This document shows, in pieces, positions 43,701-55,352 of a DNA stretch of 64,000 nucleotides. This DNA comes from Lactifluus volemus (Eukaryota > Basidiomycota > Agaricomycetes > Russulales > Russulaceae): positions 1 through 64,000 of the forward strand of contig WTXI01000111.1 of assembly GCA_022376515.1 (NCBI GenBank), given 5' to 3'. The first letter of the stretch is position 1; the number at the start of each line of letters is the position of its first letter. Both the position numbers and the translations under genes were made by a program. The notes beneath the pieces were generated by a model. The model was not told where the DNA came from. It ran no database searches and saw only the letters and a list, made by a program, of their open reading frames with translations.

Positions 43701-45784
43701 GTTTCTGTCCACCTAACCAGATCCTCTCCGAAGATAGGGGAAGGGACACGCTCGCAAGCATTCCCAGGACAGCAGTGGTACGGTGGGTCTCATTGACCAC
43801 CTCAAGTCCATCATACGCACGCTCCAGAAGCTCAGGCATGACAAGGGCTGGCTCCAAGAAAGCTAGTGAGCGCAAGGCACCTCGAGCAAGGCGAATCGAT
43901 ACAGCGTCCTTTGAGAACATAGAAAGAAGAGCTGGCGTCTTCACAGTCAAAACAAAAGCCCTTCGAAGTGCAGAAGTCAACCGATGTGTCTAGGGAGTTA
44001 TAGGTTAATATATATCTGTGATGACAAGAAGCTAGAGGCAGACAAGTGGGGTTTTACAGGTCGGCAATTCCTCTTCGTGCCAACGCTTGCAGAACTCCAA
44101 GGTTAAGGAACGGAGGAGTTTGGTTAACTAGAGAGAAATGAGCACGCAGAAGAGAATCCGAGTAAATTGGTCACGTACGGTCAGGGACCACACTCCCGAA
44201 TTCGATGGATGGAAGAAGGACTCGGTACTCGTGATAAGTTTATTCAAAGATTCCATCGCTTTCGAACCAGCAAGATATCCAACTTGGGGGGAAGAGAATT
44301 TGCCTTCGTCTAGCAAAAGTGGGGTTTCGGAGCGGACCGGTCCATCGATGGCTATCGAATATATTATGATTTTTGCCAAGGAAGCTAAGCGGATTATCAG
44401 CCCTATTCTGGAGGAACACTGGGCCGGCTCATTAATGCGGTTGACAGTCTTATTGATCCTAAGAGATGAGGACTTAACCCCGACCTTGGCCAACACGGCC
44501 TCCGCTTGCGCCAGTGACGAGTTACTTCTCTGTACGGAAACATTTAAGGTCAACTCAAAGCTGCGTGCTAATGACACATACTCCATACGCTCCTACTGGT
44601 ACATCTGGGAAATGTGAGTCGACATTTACTGTTATTAAATTCGTCACGTACTCATTGATTCCAGAGCTTTGCTCATGAGCATGGTCCATTCCGCCTCGCT
44701 CCAAATACCTACATCTTTCCACTGCGCCCCACCTTCCAATCCAGCAGTTCCAGCAACATGCGCTTCAGATAGTTCTCCCATGAATTCTATCAATCTATCA
44801 TCGATCAGCGAGGAATTCAAGGCCTCCCAAATTTTGAACATAGTGGGAAGGTACAGGTGAGTGTGGGTCGGGGGAAGGAACGAAGTCATTACTGGGATCA
44901 TGGTCGAATACGTCTATGGGAGATGGATATAACTTAGCAACTTAGACTCGCGACCCGGTTATGTCAACATACCTCTTGAGTAATGAGTGGGATGAATGTC
45001 TCAAGCATCTCAGGTATGTCACTCGCAGGGTAATAAATAATATTTAGACCTTTGAGCTACGTAGAGAAATATATTCACGACGCCGCGCCTAAAACGGTGT
45101 TCATCTTGTGGTTGCTCCGTGTTAATCGACAGTAACTCACGAAAGAATGAGGAACCCAGTTTTGGGCCAGAGTTCCTTCTGTAGGACTCGCCACAGAGGT
45201 CTCCAGGGGAGCTGTAGGTCCTCGGGCTCGAGTTTCCGACGCGTATCTGACTTGCCAGCGATCAACTTGGAGAACATATCCGCCGATTTGCGAATCAAGC
45301 GTGGCTCGATACCAGGGAGAATGGAAAGTTCGTAATACAATCGCGCCAGCTTGGCACGAATACGAACGGGCATGGGATACAGCATAAGCAACCAGCTACA
45401 TGGAACCGTTTTCTCAACGGAAGAGTAGGACACGTCAGACCATACTACGCACCATTGCAAAACGCCACTCCAAGAGACGAGGACAGGCCAGTTCTTTGCC
45501 TCCGCACAGATCATGATTCTTCCAAGAATAAACTCGAGCCGTTCCCGCATGTCCTCCTTCGACTCGATATTGTATGGAAGTGAGAGGTGAGTTTGGAGAG
45601 AGGGGCGCAGTTTGTCCGTGGTTCGATCTAAATCCTCGTGCGACAGATCCACGCTTTCTGTGGAGGGCGAGTCCGGGGCCGAACAGATTTCTTCTTCCAT
45701 AGCGAGGGAATCCAAGGGGCAACTATATGCTTCTAAAGGCGCCCAATCGTGGAGGTTAAATACTGGGTGACTGGTTGGTGACAC
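37758..45784 (-). CDS. BLM10: BLM10/PA200 proteasome activator (HEAT-repeat protein)
   Basis: A large many-exon gene. The N-terminus has LSLPYNIESKEDMRERLEFILGR, LLMLYPMPVRIRAKLARLYYELSILPGIEPR and KLEPEDLQLPWRPLW, which match BLM10/PA200. The middle has YALRSGALVNLKKNF, RVYMHALFRRRSELDDHLIKDILDLSLAPYTRVRR and DPDRMKGALYVLWNKG. The end has CLSDDNVEVREMASKSLSGIIR and RRDPDYAESLRMLHTAILGLCALIQ. BLM10 is a ring of HEAT-like repeats that caps the 20S proteasome. Introns I checked (for example 53 nt after TRHL) keep frame. The last exon is only 8 nt (37765-37758). Splicing across the intron 37766-37822 gives the C-terminus SYYA, the gate-opening HbYX motif. Position 45784 is a GTG; the true ATG probably lies in a small upstream exon. 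Confidence 0.88.
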
Positions 45785-46092
45785 ATCATCGCGACAGGAC
45801 TGCGATCATACGTGAAGCTACTACCATCAACCTGGGGGTAGGCAAAGTCGAGATTCGATTTTCGGAATTTAGGCACAATTATAGTTAACCTTGCAAAGTT
45901 GTCCGTCTAAGTTTGTTTATCCTCCAAACAAATCTAACCAAATGAGGCAATCATCGCGGACAAGTCGGGCGAGTCTGACTACGGGATTGGCCTTGGGGTT
46001 TTATTTGCCACGCACGCAACCGTTGCTTTAATCCCCACCGAGCTCTACAGTAACATCCCCATTTACGATCCATTCATCATATAAAACACCCA
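45785..46092. promoter_or_regulatory. divergent promoter region between BLM10 and DUF6535 copy 2
   Basis: The right half (from about 46005: gccacgcacgcaaccg, ccccaccgagctct, ttcatcatataaaacac) is repeated upstream of the DUF6535 copies at 52.7 and 59.5 kb and probably includes the DUF6535 promoter, with tataaaa at 46079. The left half probably carries the first exon and promoter of BLM10. Confidence 0.55.
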
Positions 46093-48585
46093 ATGGACCA
46101 AGAACCCCCTCCTGAAGAACAGCGAATCAGTATGTTAACCGATACCTAGCTTTATCGAGCCCTATCAACGAACTCGTCTTCCCCTATAGCTGGCCTTCGT
46201 GACGTCCCCCGTCCAGAGAAAAATCAATCTTCTCAGGGACAGGCCAACTTTAACGATAGCTCAGGCCCCCTCTTTGATATGTACGTTAAGATGACAGAGA
46301 AAGAAGACGAAAAAATGGCCAAACGGTGGCAAAAGGATGCAGACGGCATCCTCATTTTCGTGAGCCCTCATGTTAGTCTCCGCGCTGGGGTGCAGCAGTA
46401 AACCTGAATACTGTAGACTGGCTTATTCTCTGCTGCCCTCGCAGCATTGGCTGCCGTCTCGGTTCAAGACCTCAAGCCAAATCCACAAGATACCTCTACC
46501 TTCTATCTCGCGAACATCTATCAACTTCTTGCCAACCCAAATATATCTCGTGAATCGATCCTCGCCACTCCAGCTCAACCACCTCCTTTCTCTCCTCCTA
46601 AATCAGCAGTCTTCGTCAACTCACTGTGGTTCCTCAGTTTGGTCATCAGTCTTACATGTGCCCTACTGGCGACAATGTTACAGCAATGGGCGCGTCGATA
46701 CGTCACAATTACACAACCGCCACGGTACAGCCCACACAGGCGAGCGCCGATCCGTGCATTCTTTGCTAATGGGGTAGAAAAGTTTCATCTTCCGTGGTCG
46801 GTTGAAGCATTGCCCGCTCTTCTACACCTGGCTCTGTTCCTGTTCTTTTCTGGACTGGGTATATTTCTGTTCAACATTAATCACACTGTATTTAGTGTGG
46901 TCATTTGGTGGGTCGGACTTGCGGGAGCGGTATACGGATGCGTCACGTTGATGCCAATCTTCTGGAACGATAGCCCCTATTATGCACCACTTTCTTCCTC
47001 GATGTGGTTCTTCTATTCTGGCATCCAATATGCAGTCTCCCGTATTACTTTATTTCTTTGGTATCGCTACACACTTTTCGCCTACACGTCGCCGGCAAGA
47101 TATCGCACACGATTCCTTGGGGGTATGACGAAGGCCGTTCAAGACACTGGCGAGAAATTGTCGGCGGAAATAAACGACCGTATCCTGACATGGACACTTG
47201 ACTCTCTGGATGAAGATAAGGATTTTGAACAGCTCATCGAAGCCATCCCTGGCTTCTGTAGTTCAGAGGTGGTCCGCGACTCGGTCCGCGACTCGACCCC
47301 CCAACTTGCTTTCACCAAAGTGGACGAGACATTGGCATGGGCATTTTATGGGTTCATACGCCGTACTTTGGCTTCTAGTTCGGTCTCGGAGGCAGACAAG
47401 AAAAGGCGTATCATCATCAGCGCGAAGGCCGCCGATACAGCACAACTCGCCCGTACGACCATGTACACCCTCGTCGCGCTCTTCTTATTTGACGACATAG
47501 TGTTGCGGTCGGATGAGATTGTGCGGTCTCTGAGAAGCAGCGACGACGGAGATCCTGGTTTATGTTCTCAAGGGATAATTTCCGGTGTCATTGCAAACGT
47601 GCCAGAACGGGATGACCGTTGGATCGCACTAGCCAAGGGTCAACTGGGCGTATCAGACGAGGTTCTTCGATATTACCTCGCAAATGGTGACAGTGTTCTC
47701 CTTGCCAACTTGATCCATATCACTCGACCTCTCGTCCACCTGTGTTTCAGCAGTAATTCAATACCGGGTGGTGATCTTAGGACCGTTCTGGAATGCATAT
47801 CCATATTCGACATTGAAAATACGCTTCCAGAACTGCAGCACGACTTCTGTTCCTTGTGGAATGAAATCGTTCGAGAAGCACACATTCGCGAATCCTCTAC
47901 CATTTCTTTTTATATTCTCGGAGCCATTCGGCATCTTTATATCGCTTTACATCAAGACACCGATGCTGCCTCGATTGGCGAGATGGATCCTTTCAAGTAT
48001 CAATTGTGCGATATCCCGGGCCATCACTCCGATACCGTGATAGGCAATCGCAACCCCACCTCATCACCTGCCGCCGACATCGCTCCGTCCATAAACCCTG
48101 TCCTGTCATCCTTTCCTGCATTGAACGCAGATCATAGGCGCATAGATATTGCAGAACAATCATCTCCCCATGATGTACCCGATGCTACCGACACTAACAA
48201 TGTAGATCTCAGTCTCATCTCTGACATCTCATTATCACCTTTACCAGCATCAGTTCCCAATGACACGGTCGCTGCTAACACCCTAGCTTCTCTCGCATTC
48301 CAGATTAACCAAGTGACCGCTCCTCCTGACCGTCTTCCTCTTCTCTCCACCTCAGCAACAGCAATTTTACCTGCGCTTCCGGAGGGAACCCCGGTTTTGC
48401 ACCCAGCCACGGCATCGAATGATGGAACATTCAATGACCGTCGGGATCCCGATCTGCGTCATAATGTGGTCGGCCTAGAACAGTCCCAGAAGCCAGCTAC
48501 GTCCGCCCCTGAGGTGGCTACAGATGTCTTGCGGCATCCCCTTGACGAAGCATCTGTCTCTCGCGACATTGATCATTCAGAGTAG
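46093..48585 (+). CDS. DUF6535 membrane protein, copy 2 (the intact one)
   Basis: Three exons: 46093-46129, 46190-46359 and 46417-48585, with introns of 60 and 57 nt, give 791 residues. The N-terminal DUF6535 domain runs from KRWQKDADGILIF-TGLFSAALAALAAVSVQDLKP to ALLHLALFLFFSGLGIFLFN. It contains about four hydrophobic helices (TGLFSAALAALAA, SLWFLSLVISLTCALLATM, LLHLALFLFFSGLGIFLF, TVFSVVIWWVGLAGAVYGC) around the WARRYVTITQPPRYSPHRR loop, so it should be a membrane protein. The middle is helical (IEAIPGFC, RSLRSSDDGDPGLCSQGII, LQHDFCSLWNEIVREAH) and the last 200 residues are Ser/Pro/Thr-rich, ending DIDHSE. The function is unknown. It is the only copy here without a lesion that I can see. 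Confidence 0.85.
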
Positions 48586-49360
48586 AGGGGAAACAATTAT
48601 GTCTGCCAATGCTATATACAGATGCGACCCAATTGGATATTTATCGGTATATACTGTATGCTTCTGTCGGTATGTGAACCCCTTGTCAGTTTTCCTGTCT
48701 CGGTTTTCACCCTATTCTGTTTGTGTCAAAGTAAAGTTTGTTTTTATAAACATGATTTCCCTGCTCACTAAGTTTTGATTTGTCGTTCTGCCGGTGCGTC
48801 TCTAATCGTGTAAATAGAATGTTGTATAGACGTCCATTGTCGACTGCCCAGATGTTTTCTGTACTCAGTGTATATATCTACACGTCCGAGTTGGATATAA
48901 CAACTTGTAGCATCCATATGGCTTTGTCGGTGACCCTCTCCTTCAAATCCATACTTCTCACACATTCTCTCCACCACCACCATCCCCCACACACAACATC
49001 TACAGCATCCACTGGCGTCTCTTATCGTACCCGGTATACATTTCCTGGGAGGTCTTCCTGTTGTGGAAGACCTCCGTTTATGCCTACAGCTGCAGAGGCC
49101 ATGAAGAAACGTTTTGGACACGTGAAAGGCGCGTCCCCTGGCAGCCCAATCGACAACTTCGTCATACCAAGGGTAATCTAAAAGGGGTACCGATGACCGA
49201 AACTCCAAGAAAAAACTGTCCTTAGCTTTCCAGTCAATTTGGAATCCATTGGCACCCTCACTGACTTCGATTATTTGACAATAGGGCAATATATTTAACA
49301 ATGGTCGAACCCTAGTACACGTATCATCCATGTGTGTTGAGTTTCCAGAGCCCTTTCCCA
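48586..49360. other. duplicated 3' flank of DUF6535 and spacer
   Basis: The first 320 bp (ctgccaatgctatatacag, gacccaattggatatttat) recur after each DUF6535 copy (51540, 57291, 62154), so the repeat unit includes this flank. It also covers the area downstream of the kinase-like gene. No separate gene is supported. Confidence 0.55.
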
Positions 49361-50640
49361 TCAAATTATTGTCATAAGTAATTGATAGGCTGTCGCAGCC
49401 GTAAGACGCTCCGATGGAATCTCTTTCGTCATCAAATCGAGCAAGTTGTCGTACTGGCGAATCTTGTCGCATGCGGTAGTGACTGCTCGGTGGTTCTTCT
49501 GTAAGTGGAAATCAACACTCAGGGTGAAAAATAATAGGGCAAATAAATGCTTACCTCACGTGCTTTTTGAATCTCTATCTGAAGCGTTCTCCCAAGATTA
49601 AACACATCAGCGGAGAACATGTCGTATGTTTCTTCACCTTCCTTCAGCTGTTCCGGTGCTGTAGTATGGGAAGGAGGTACCATGTTAGGGCGTACGAGGG
49701 GCTCGATGCCTCTCTGAAAATGTACGGCACATTCGAAATCTATAAAAGCCATTCGAAAATCGAACATGCTGTGGAAAGGTATGATTGGCGCATTCAATTC
49801 GCCACTGCTAACCACTTCCATCGGACGACTATTGCTGTGGTTGAATAGAATGTTACCAGTGTGGATGTCCTGGTTATCAAATTTAGCATGAGGGAAAGAA
49901 CCAATGTAATTCGATGACATGTGACGCAACGTACCCCATGTCCAATCCGATTTTCGTGCATGAAAGCGACACCCTATGTTCAGTTCAATTCATGATATAA
50001 TAGATAGAAGTGAGAACGCATCACCTCAATCAATTGCCGCGCCATCTCAAGCCTTGTATTTATACTATCGAAAAAGGGCCAGTTCCACGTATCACCCCAG
50101 CATGCTTGAGATATGAATGTCCAGTGACCGGCAGGTATGAATTCCACACATGGGATTGTATGATTGCGAGGGTCCGCTCGCAGTGGATTTGTTGACAACA
50201 TATGAAGGATTTTGAAATGTTGGACTCTCCGTTGGAACTACTTCGAGGAGAACGTTGCGATAACAAGAATCGGCGGCGAGATACATTGAGGATTTCTACG
50301 TCAAGCGAGCAAGAAGTAAGAGTTGTGTAACCACATCGGACTAAGATGACAATGAAGTCATACCATTTGACAATAACCGCCTCTGAGGAGGAATTCTTGA
50401 GTCCATTTTGTTCGATGAATAAACTCTTCGTCGTCAGCCGGATAAAATGGATCCTTTGCAGCCTTAATTGGACAGCATCCGGAGATGGAACGCTTTCCAT
50501 GGTTTGTCGAAATCATCGACTTCAAAGTCTGGCCATTCATGATGATCACGAAGATACTCTGGAGGCTGTTTGACAAAGAGCGACAAACGTCAACATCTTG
50601 CGGATAGTAGTAACGACGTACTCACCGCTGGTGAAGGCAT
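49361..50640 (-). pseudogene. fungal protein-kinase-like gene with one frameshift
   Basis: Reads from ATG at 50640 (MPSPA, then an intron, then PPEYLRDHHEWPDFEVDDFDKPW) through VPSPDAVQLRLQRIHFIRLTTKSLFIE to MHENRIGHG-DIHTGNILFN, which stands for the catalytic-loop HxD...N. Then come MAFIDFECAV (the DFG position) and APEQLKEGEETYDMFSADVFNLGRTL, and it ends KEIPSERLTAATAYQLLMTII-stop at 49361. This is the divergent FunK1-like kinase type common in agaricomycetes. Between DKPWK and SVPSPDA, near 50497, the reading frame changes by one base without a plausible intron, so this copy is probably dead or has a sequence error. Confidence 0.7.
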
Positions 50641-50689
50641 GTTTAGAAAGATGACATTTTCAGAGTCCCGCCGGAAGTTTGTCTTCATT

Positions 50690-51539
50690 ACCAGTTCGGG
50701 TATTGCCGGCTTGTGGGTGCCAGTGGCGAGAAATTGTCGGGGAAATCAACAGACTTATCCTGACATGGACAATTCACTCTCTGGATGAAGATAAGGATCT
50801 TGAACAGTTCATCGAAGCCATCCCTGGCTTCTGTCATCCGAACGCGGTCCGATTCGCGATCCCCGAGTCAGCGGCATGGCCAATTTCTAGGTTAATAAGC
50901 CGTACTTTGACATCTAGTTCGGTCTTGGAGGCAGATAAGAAAAGGCGTATCATCAGCTCCGACAGCGGTGGCGGGGGCGGCATGACAACGTGGGAAGCGT
51001 AGCGGACATTGTACAGTTCCCCCGATGCTGAGATAAGCACAGACAAACGCGGCTTCATCAAGCTTCATCCCTAACCATTCCTGTATGGGTCTGCGCGCGC
51101 AGACCATAGGCGCATAGATATTGCAGAATAGTCATCTCCCCATGATGTACCTGATGCTACCGACGGTGTTGTCTCTGACATCCCATTATCACCTTCCCCG
51201 GCATCCGTTCCCAAAGACACGGTTCCTGCAAACATTCTCCCGTCACTAGCTTCTCCAGCATTCCTGATTACCAAGTGACTGTTACTCCTGATCCTCCTCC
51301 TCTTCTCTCCACCTCAGCAACGACTATTTTTCCGCGCCTCCGCAGGGAACCTTGGTTTCGCACCCAGCCACAGCATCGAATGTTGGGACATCCGATTGGG
51401 ACCCTGATCTGCGTAATAATGTGGCTGCCCTAGAACAGTCCCAAGAGCCAGCTATGTTCGTCCCTGCGGTGGCTACAGATATTCTGGGCCATCTCCTTGA
51501 CGTAGCGTCCTTCTCTCGCGACATTGGTCATTCAGAGTA
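50690..51539 (+). pseudogene. DUF6535 gene fragment (copy 5)
   Basis: Two pieces of the family are joined after a deletion. 50690-50970 matches the middle region (HSLDEDKDLEQFIEAIPGFCHPNAVRFAIP, SSSVLEADKKRRIIS). 51105-51539 matches the Ser/Pro-rich tail, ending RDIGHSE-stop. There is no N-terminal membrane domain. The 3' flank that follows is the family flank. Confidence 0.85.
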
Positions 51540-52727
51540 GAGGCGAAACAGGTATGTAAGTTAGCATCTGCCAATGCTATATACAGACGTGACCCAGTTG
51601 GATATTTATAGGTTCCCTGATGTTGTCAAGGCTCACTGTGACTGCTTTTAGCCTGTCGATGTGAATATACAGTATGCTTGTACAGTATCTACTTGTCAGC
51701 CTTTCTCTATCTCGGCTTTTGTCGTGGTCCCTTTTTGTCAAAGTACGGTTTGTTTTTATAACAGGACTTTCCCTGTTCGCTAGGCTTTGATTTGTCATTC
51801 CGCGTCTCCTTTTGTAAACAGGGTGTTGCATAGGCGTGGATTGCCGATTGCTCAGAGGTTTTCCATACTTGGTGTATATATCTACACATAAGAGTTGGAT
51901 ATAACAAATCAAAGGCCCTGGTCAAATGATCAAAGATTCCAAATTACAGGTCAAGTTGGAAAATGATCATTTATCCCTCCTCACTTGAATGAGTCTAATG
52001 AAGGCATTGCCTTGCCGTTTTGTTCTTCTCCCTGTCCCACACTCCGACAATCATGACTTCGATAGTGGAGAAGCCAGTCACGGTGATATGGAGTGCATGA
52101 GCTGCTTCGGTGCTGACAGGCTGCCGTCCTCGAGATATCATAATACCCTCTTCTGTCGAGTGCCACAGCTCCTCCAGGGAGGGCTACCGAGGATCTTCAG
52201 GAAGAAAAGGTCGCAAGCTCACACTTCATTGCTTTTAACAGTCCAATTTAAAGTCTACGGAGAGACGCCGAGACTACCCTTTTACAGCCTCGCATCTTCT
52301 TCGTTACCAAATATCAGACAGATTTCAACGATTCTAAGCGCCAGTCGGGTGAAGCCACCGGGATATTGAGTACGTTCCTCAACAAGCTGGCTCGCAAGAG
52401 GGACTAAACCAACAGTAGATTCACTCTGGATGCTGGTCACAGCAGGATTGAAGTCCTTGAACTTGAACCACGCTGGGAGCGCGGCAGGACCCAAACAAGA
52501 ACAAGCGGATAAGTCCGAAAGAGCCGGTCGCGGAGAGTGGAAGGGCCCGCAATTATTGTACGGCTAAGTTACGCGATCGGAATCGAGTCGGAATGGCCTT
52601 AGCAACATTGCGGTTTGCCACGCACCCGGTGAACGTTGAACGTTGCTTTAATCCCCACCGAGCTCTTCACTAACACCCTTAAAAATCCCCATTTACGACC
52701 CGTTCGTCATATATAATTCAACGCCCA
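51540..52727. other. duplicated flanks and gene scraps between DUF6535 copies
   Basis: 51540-51905 is the family 3' flank. 51985-52075 resembles 62672-62750 (gcattgccttgccgttttgt, ctccctgtcc), so it is another duplicated scrap. A 70-codon frame at 52282-52494 (minus; AALPAWFKFKDFNPAVTSIQ) looks like a real protein piece, but I cannot name it. From about 52600 the DUF6535 promoter unit begins. Confidence 0.5.
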
Positions 52728-55352
52728 ATGGAACAAGAATTGCCTCCCGAAGGACAAAGAACCAGTATGTTACCCGACACCCAGCGTTATCGAGCTTCGA
52801 CGAATTCATCCTCCCTTATAGCTGGCCTTCGTGACGTCCCCCGGCCAGAGCAAAACCAATCCTCTCAGGGACAGGCCAGCTTTAGCGATAGCTCAGGTCC
52901 CCTCTTTAATATGTACGTTAAGATGACAGAGGGAGAAGATGACCAAATGGCAAAACGGTGGCAAAAGGATGCAGACGGCATCCTCATTTTCGTGAGTCTT
53001 CATATTACTCTCCGCGCTGGGGTGCAGCAGTCAACGTGAATACTGTAGACTGGCTTATTCTCTGCTGCCCTCGCAGCATTGGCTGCCGTCTCGGTTCAAG
53101 ACCTCAAGCCAAATTCACAAGATACCTCTACCTTCTATCTCGCGAACATCTATCAACTCCTTGCAGACCCAAACATATCTCGTGAATCGATCCTTGCCAC
53201 TCCAGCTCAACCACCCCCTTTCTCTCCTCCGAGATCAGCAGTCTGGGTCAACTCACTGTGGTTCCTCAGTTTGGTCATCAGTCTCACATGTGCCCTCCTG
53301 GCGACTATGTTACAGCAATGGGCGCGTCGATACGTGACAATCACACAACCTCCACGGTACAGCCCACACAGGCGAGCGCCGATCCGTGCATTCTTTGCTA
53401 ACGGGGTGGAAAAGTTTCATCTTCCGTGGTCGGTAGAAGCACTGCCCGCTCTTCTACACCTGGCTCTGTTCCTGTTCTTTTCTGGACTGGGTATATTTCT
53501 GTTCACCATTAACCACACTGTATTTAGTGTGGTTATTTGGTGGGTCGGACTTACAGGAGCGGTATACGGATGCGTCACGTTGATGCCAATCTTCTGGAAC
53601 GATAGCCCCTATCATGCACCACTTTCTTCCTCGATGTGGTTCCTGTATACTGGCATCCAATATGCAGTCTCCCATATTACTTACCCTCTTTGGTATCGCT
53701 ACACATTTACCGCCTGCACGTCGCCGGCAAGATATCGCGCACGATTATTTGGGGGTATGACGAAGGCCGTTCAAGACACTGGCGAGAAATTGTCGGTGGA
53801 AATCAACAGACGTATCCTGACATGGACACTTCACTCTCTGGATGAAGATAAGGATTTTGAACAGTTCATCGAAGCCATCCCTGGCTTCTGTCATTCGAAC
53901 GCGGTCCGATTCGCGATCCCCGACTCGGCTCCCCAACTCGCTTTCGCCAAAGTGGACGAGACATTGGCATGGTCATTTTCTAGGTTAATAGGACGTACTT
54001 TGACATCCAGTTCGGTCTTAGAGGCAGACAAGAAAAGGCGTATCATCAGCTCCGTGAAGGCCGCCGATTCAGCACATCTCACCTATGTAACTACGACCAT
54101 CATCAGAAGGCTTTTTTCATATGACGAAGTGTTGGGATCGGTTGAGATTGGGCGATCTCTGAGAAGCAGCGATGACGGGAATCCTGGTTTATGTTCTCAA
54201 GGGATAATTTCCGGTATCATTGCAAGCGTGCCAGAACGGGACGACCATTGGATCGCGCTAGCTAAGGATCAACTAGGCGTATCAGACGAGGTTCTTCGAT
54301 ATTACCTCGCAAATGGTGACAGCGTTCTACTTGCCAACTTGACCCAGATCACTCGGCCGCTCTTCCGCTTGTGTCTCAGCGATATTGTAATGACGGTGGA
54401 TAGTCTCGGGTCCGTTCTGCCATGCATCTCCAGCTTCAAGATTGAAAATACTCTTCCCGAACTGCAGCACGACTTCTGTGCTTTGTGGAATGAAATCGTT
54501 CGAGAAGCACACACTGGCATTCGCGGATCTTTTATCATTTCTTTTAATATTCTCAAACACATTCAGCATCTTTATATCGCTTTACATCGAGGCACCGATG
54601 CTATCCCGACCGACTTGAACCCTTTCGAGCCATTCTCGTACCCATTGTGCGATATCCCGGGCCATCACCCCGATACCGTGATAGGCGAGATCACCGATCC
54701 CAACCTCACCCCGCCACCTGCCGATTCCATGGAGCCTGTCCTGTCATCCTTTCCTGCATTGAGCACAGATCAAGATCATAGGCGCATACATTTTGCAGAA
54801 CAGTCATCGCTCCACGATTTACCTGATGTTACCCCACCCGTAGGGTCCTTCCGCCACACTCCACTAATCAATGTCGAAAGCAGCAACGTTGTTACTACTC
54901 CACTCGACTTGATAACACAAGGTCCCACTGACACCCCGTCCATGACCATCTCTCCCATTTCCGACGCCGAATCAAGCCCTCATGCCCCGGGAGTGTCGAC
55001 ATTCACACTACACCCGTCGTTCGCCCCTCCATTTAGCGACACGACTGATCCGCATAAAAACGTAGATCTCAGTGTAGCCTCCGGCGTTCCATTATCGTCT
55101 TCCCCGGGCCGAGCCTCTGTTCCTAGCGACATGGCCTCTGCAAACACTCAATCGCCACTAGCTTCTCTCACATCCCGGGTTGACCGAGTGGCCGCTGCTC
55201 CTGACCCTCTTCCTCTTCTCTCCACCTCAGAAACGGCTATTTTGCCCACGACGCCGGAGGGAACCACGGTTTCGCACCCAACCACGGCACCGAATGATGG
55301 AACGCTCGATGATCCTCGGTGTCAATACAATAGCTTAGATGATTGCCTGTGA
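52728..55352 (+). CDS. DUF6535 membrane protein, copy 3, 3' end replaced by an insertion
   Basis: Exons 52728-52764, 52822-52991 and 53049-55352, with introns of 57 and 57 nt. The first intron has a length divisible by three and no stop. The DUF6535 domain and helical middle are intact and close to copy 2. The last codons (CQYNSLDDCL-stop) come from the element inserted at 55320, so the usual tail of about 45 residues ending DIDHSE is missing. The lost tail is still recognisable at 57146-57290. The product could still fold because the loss lies in the low-complexity tail. Confidence 0.8.

Noticed and set aside
45782..45784. GTG as the true start of BLM10
   Set aside because: Nuclear fungal genes rarely start at GTG; the frame upstream is closed, so a small 5' exon is more likely, although I could not place it.
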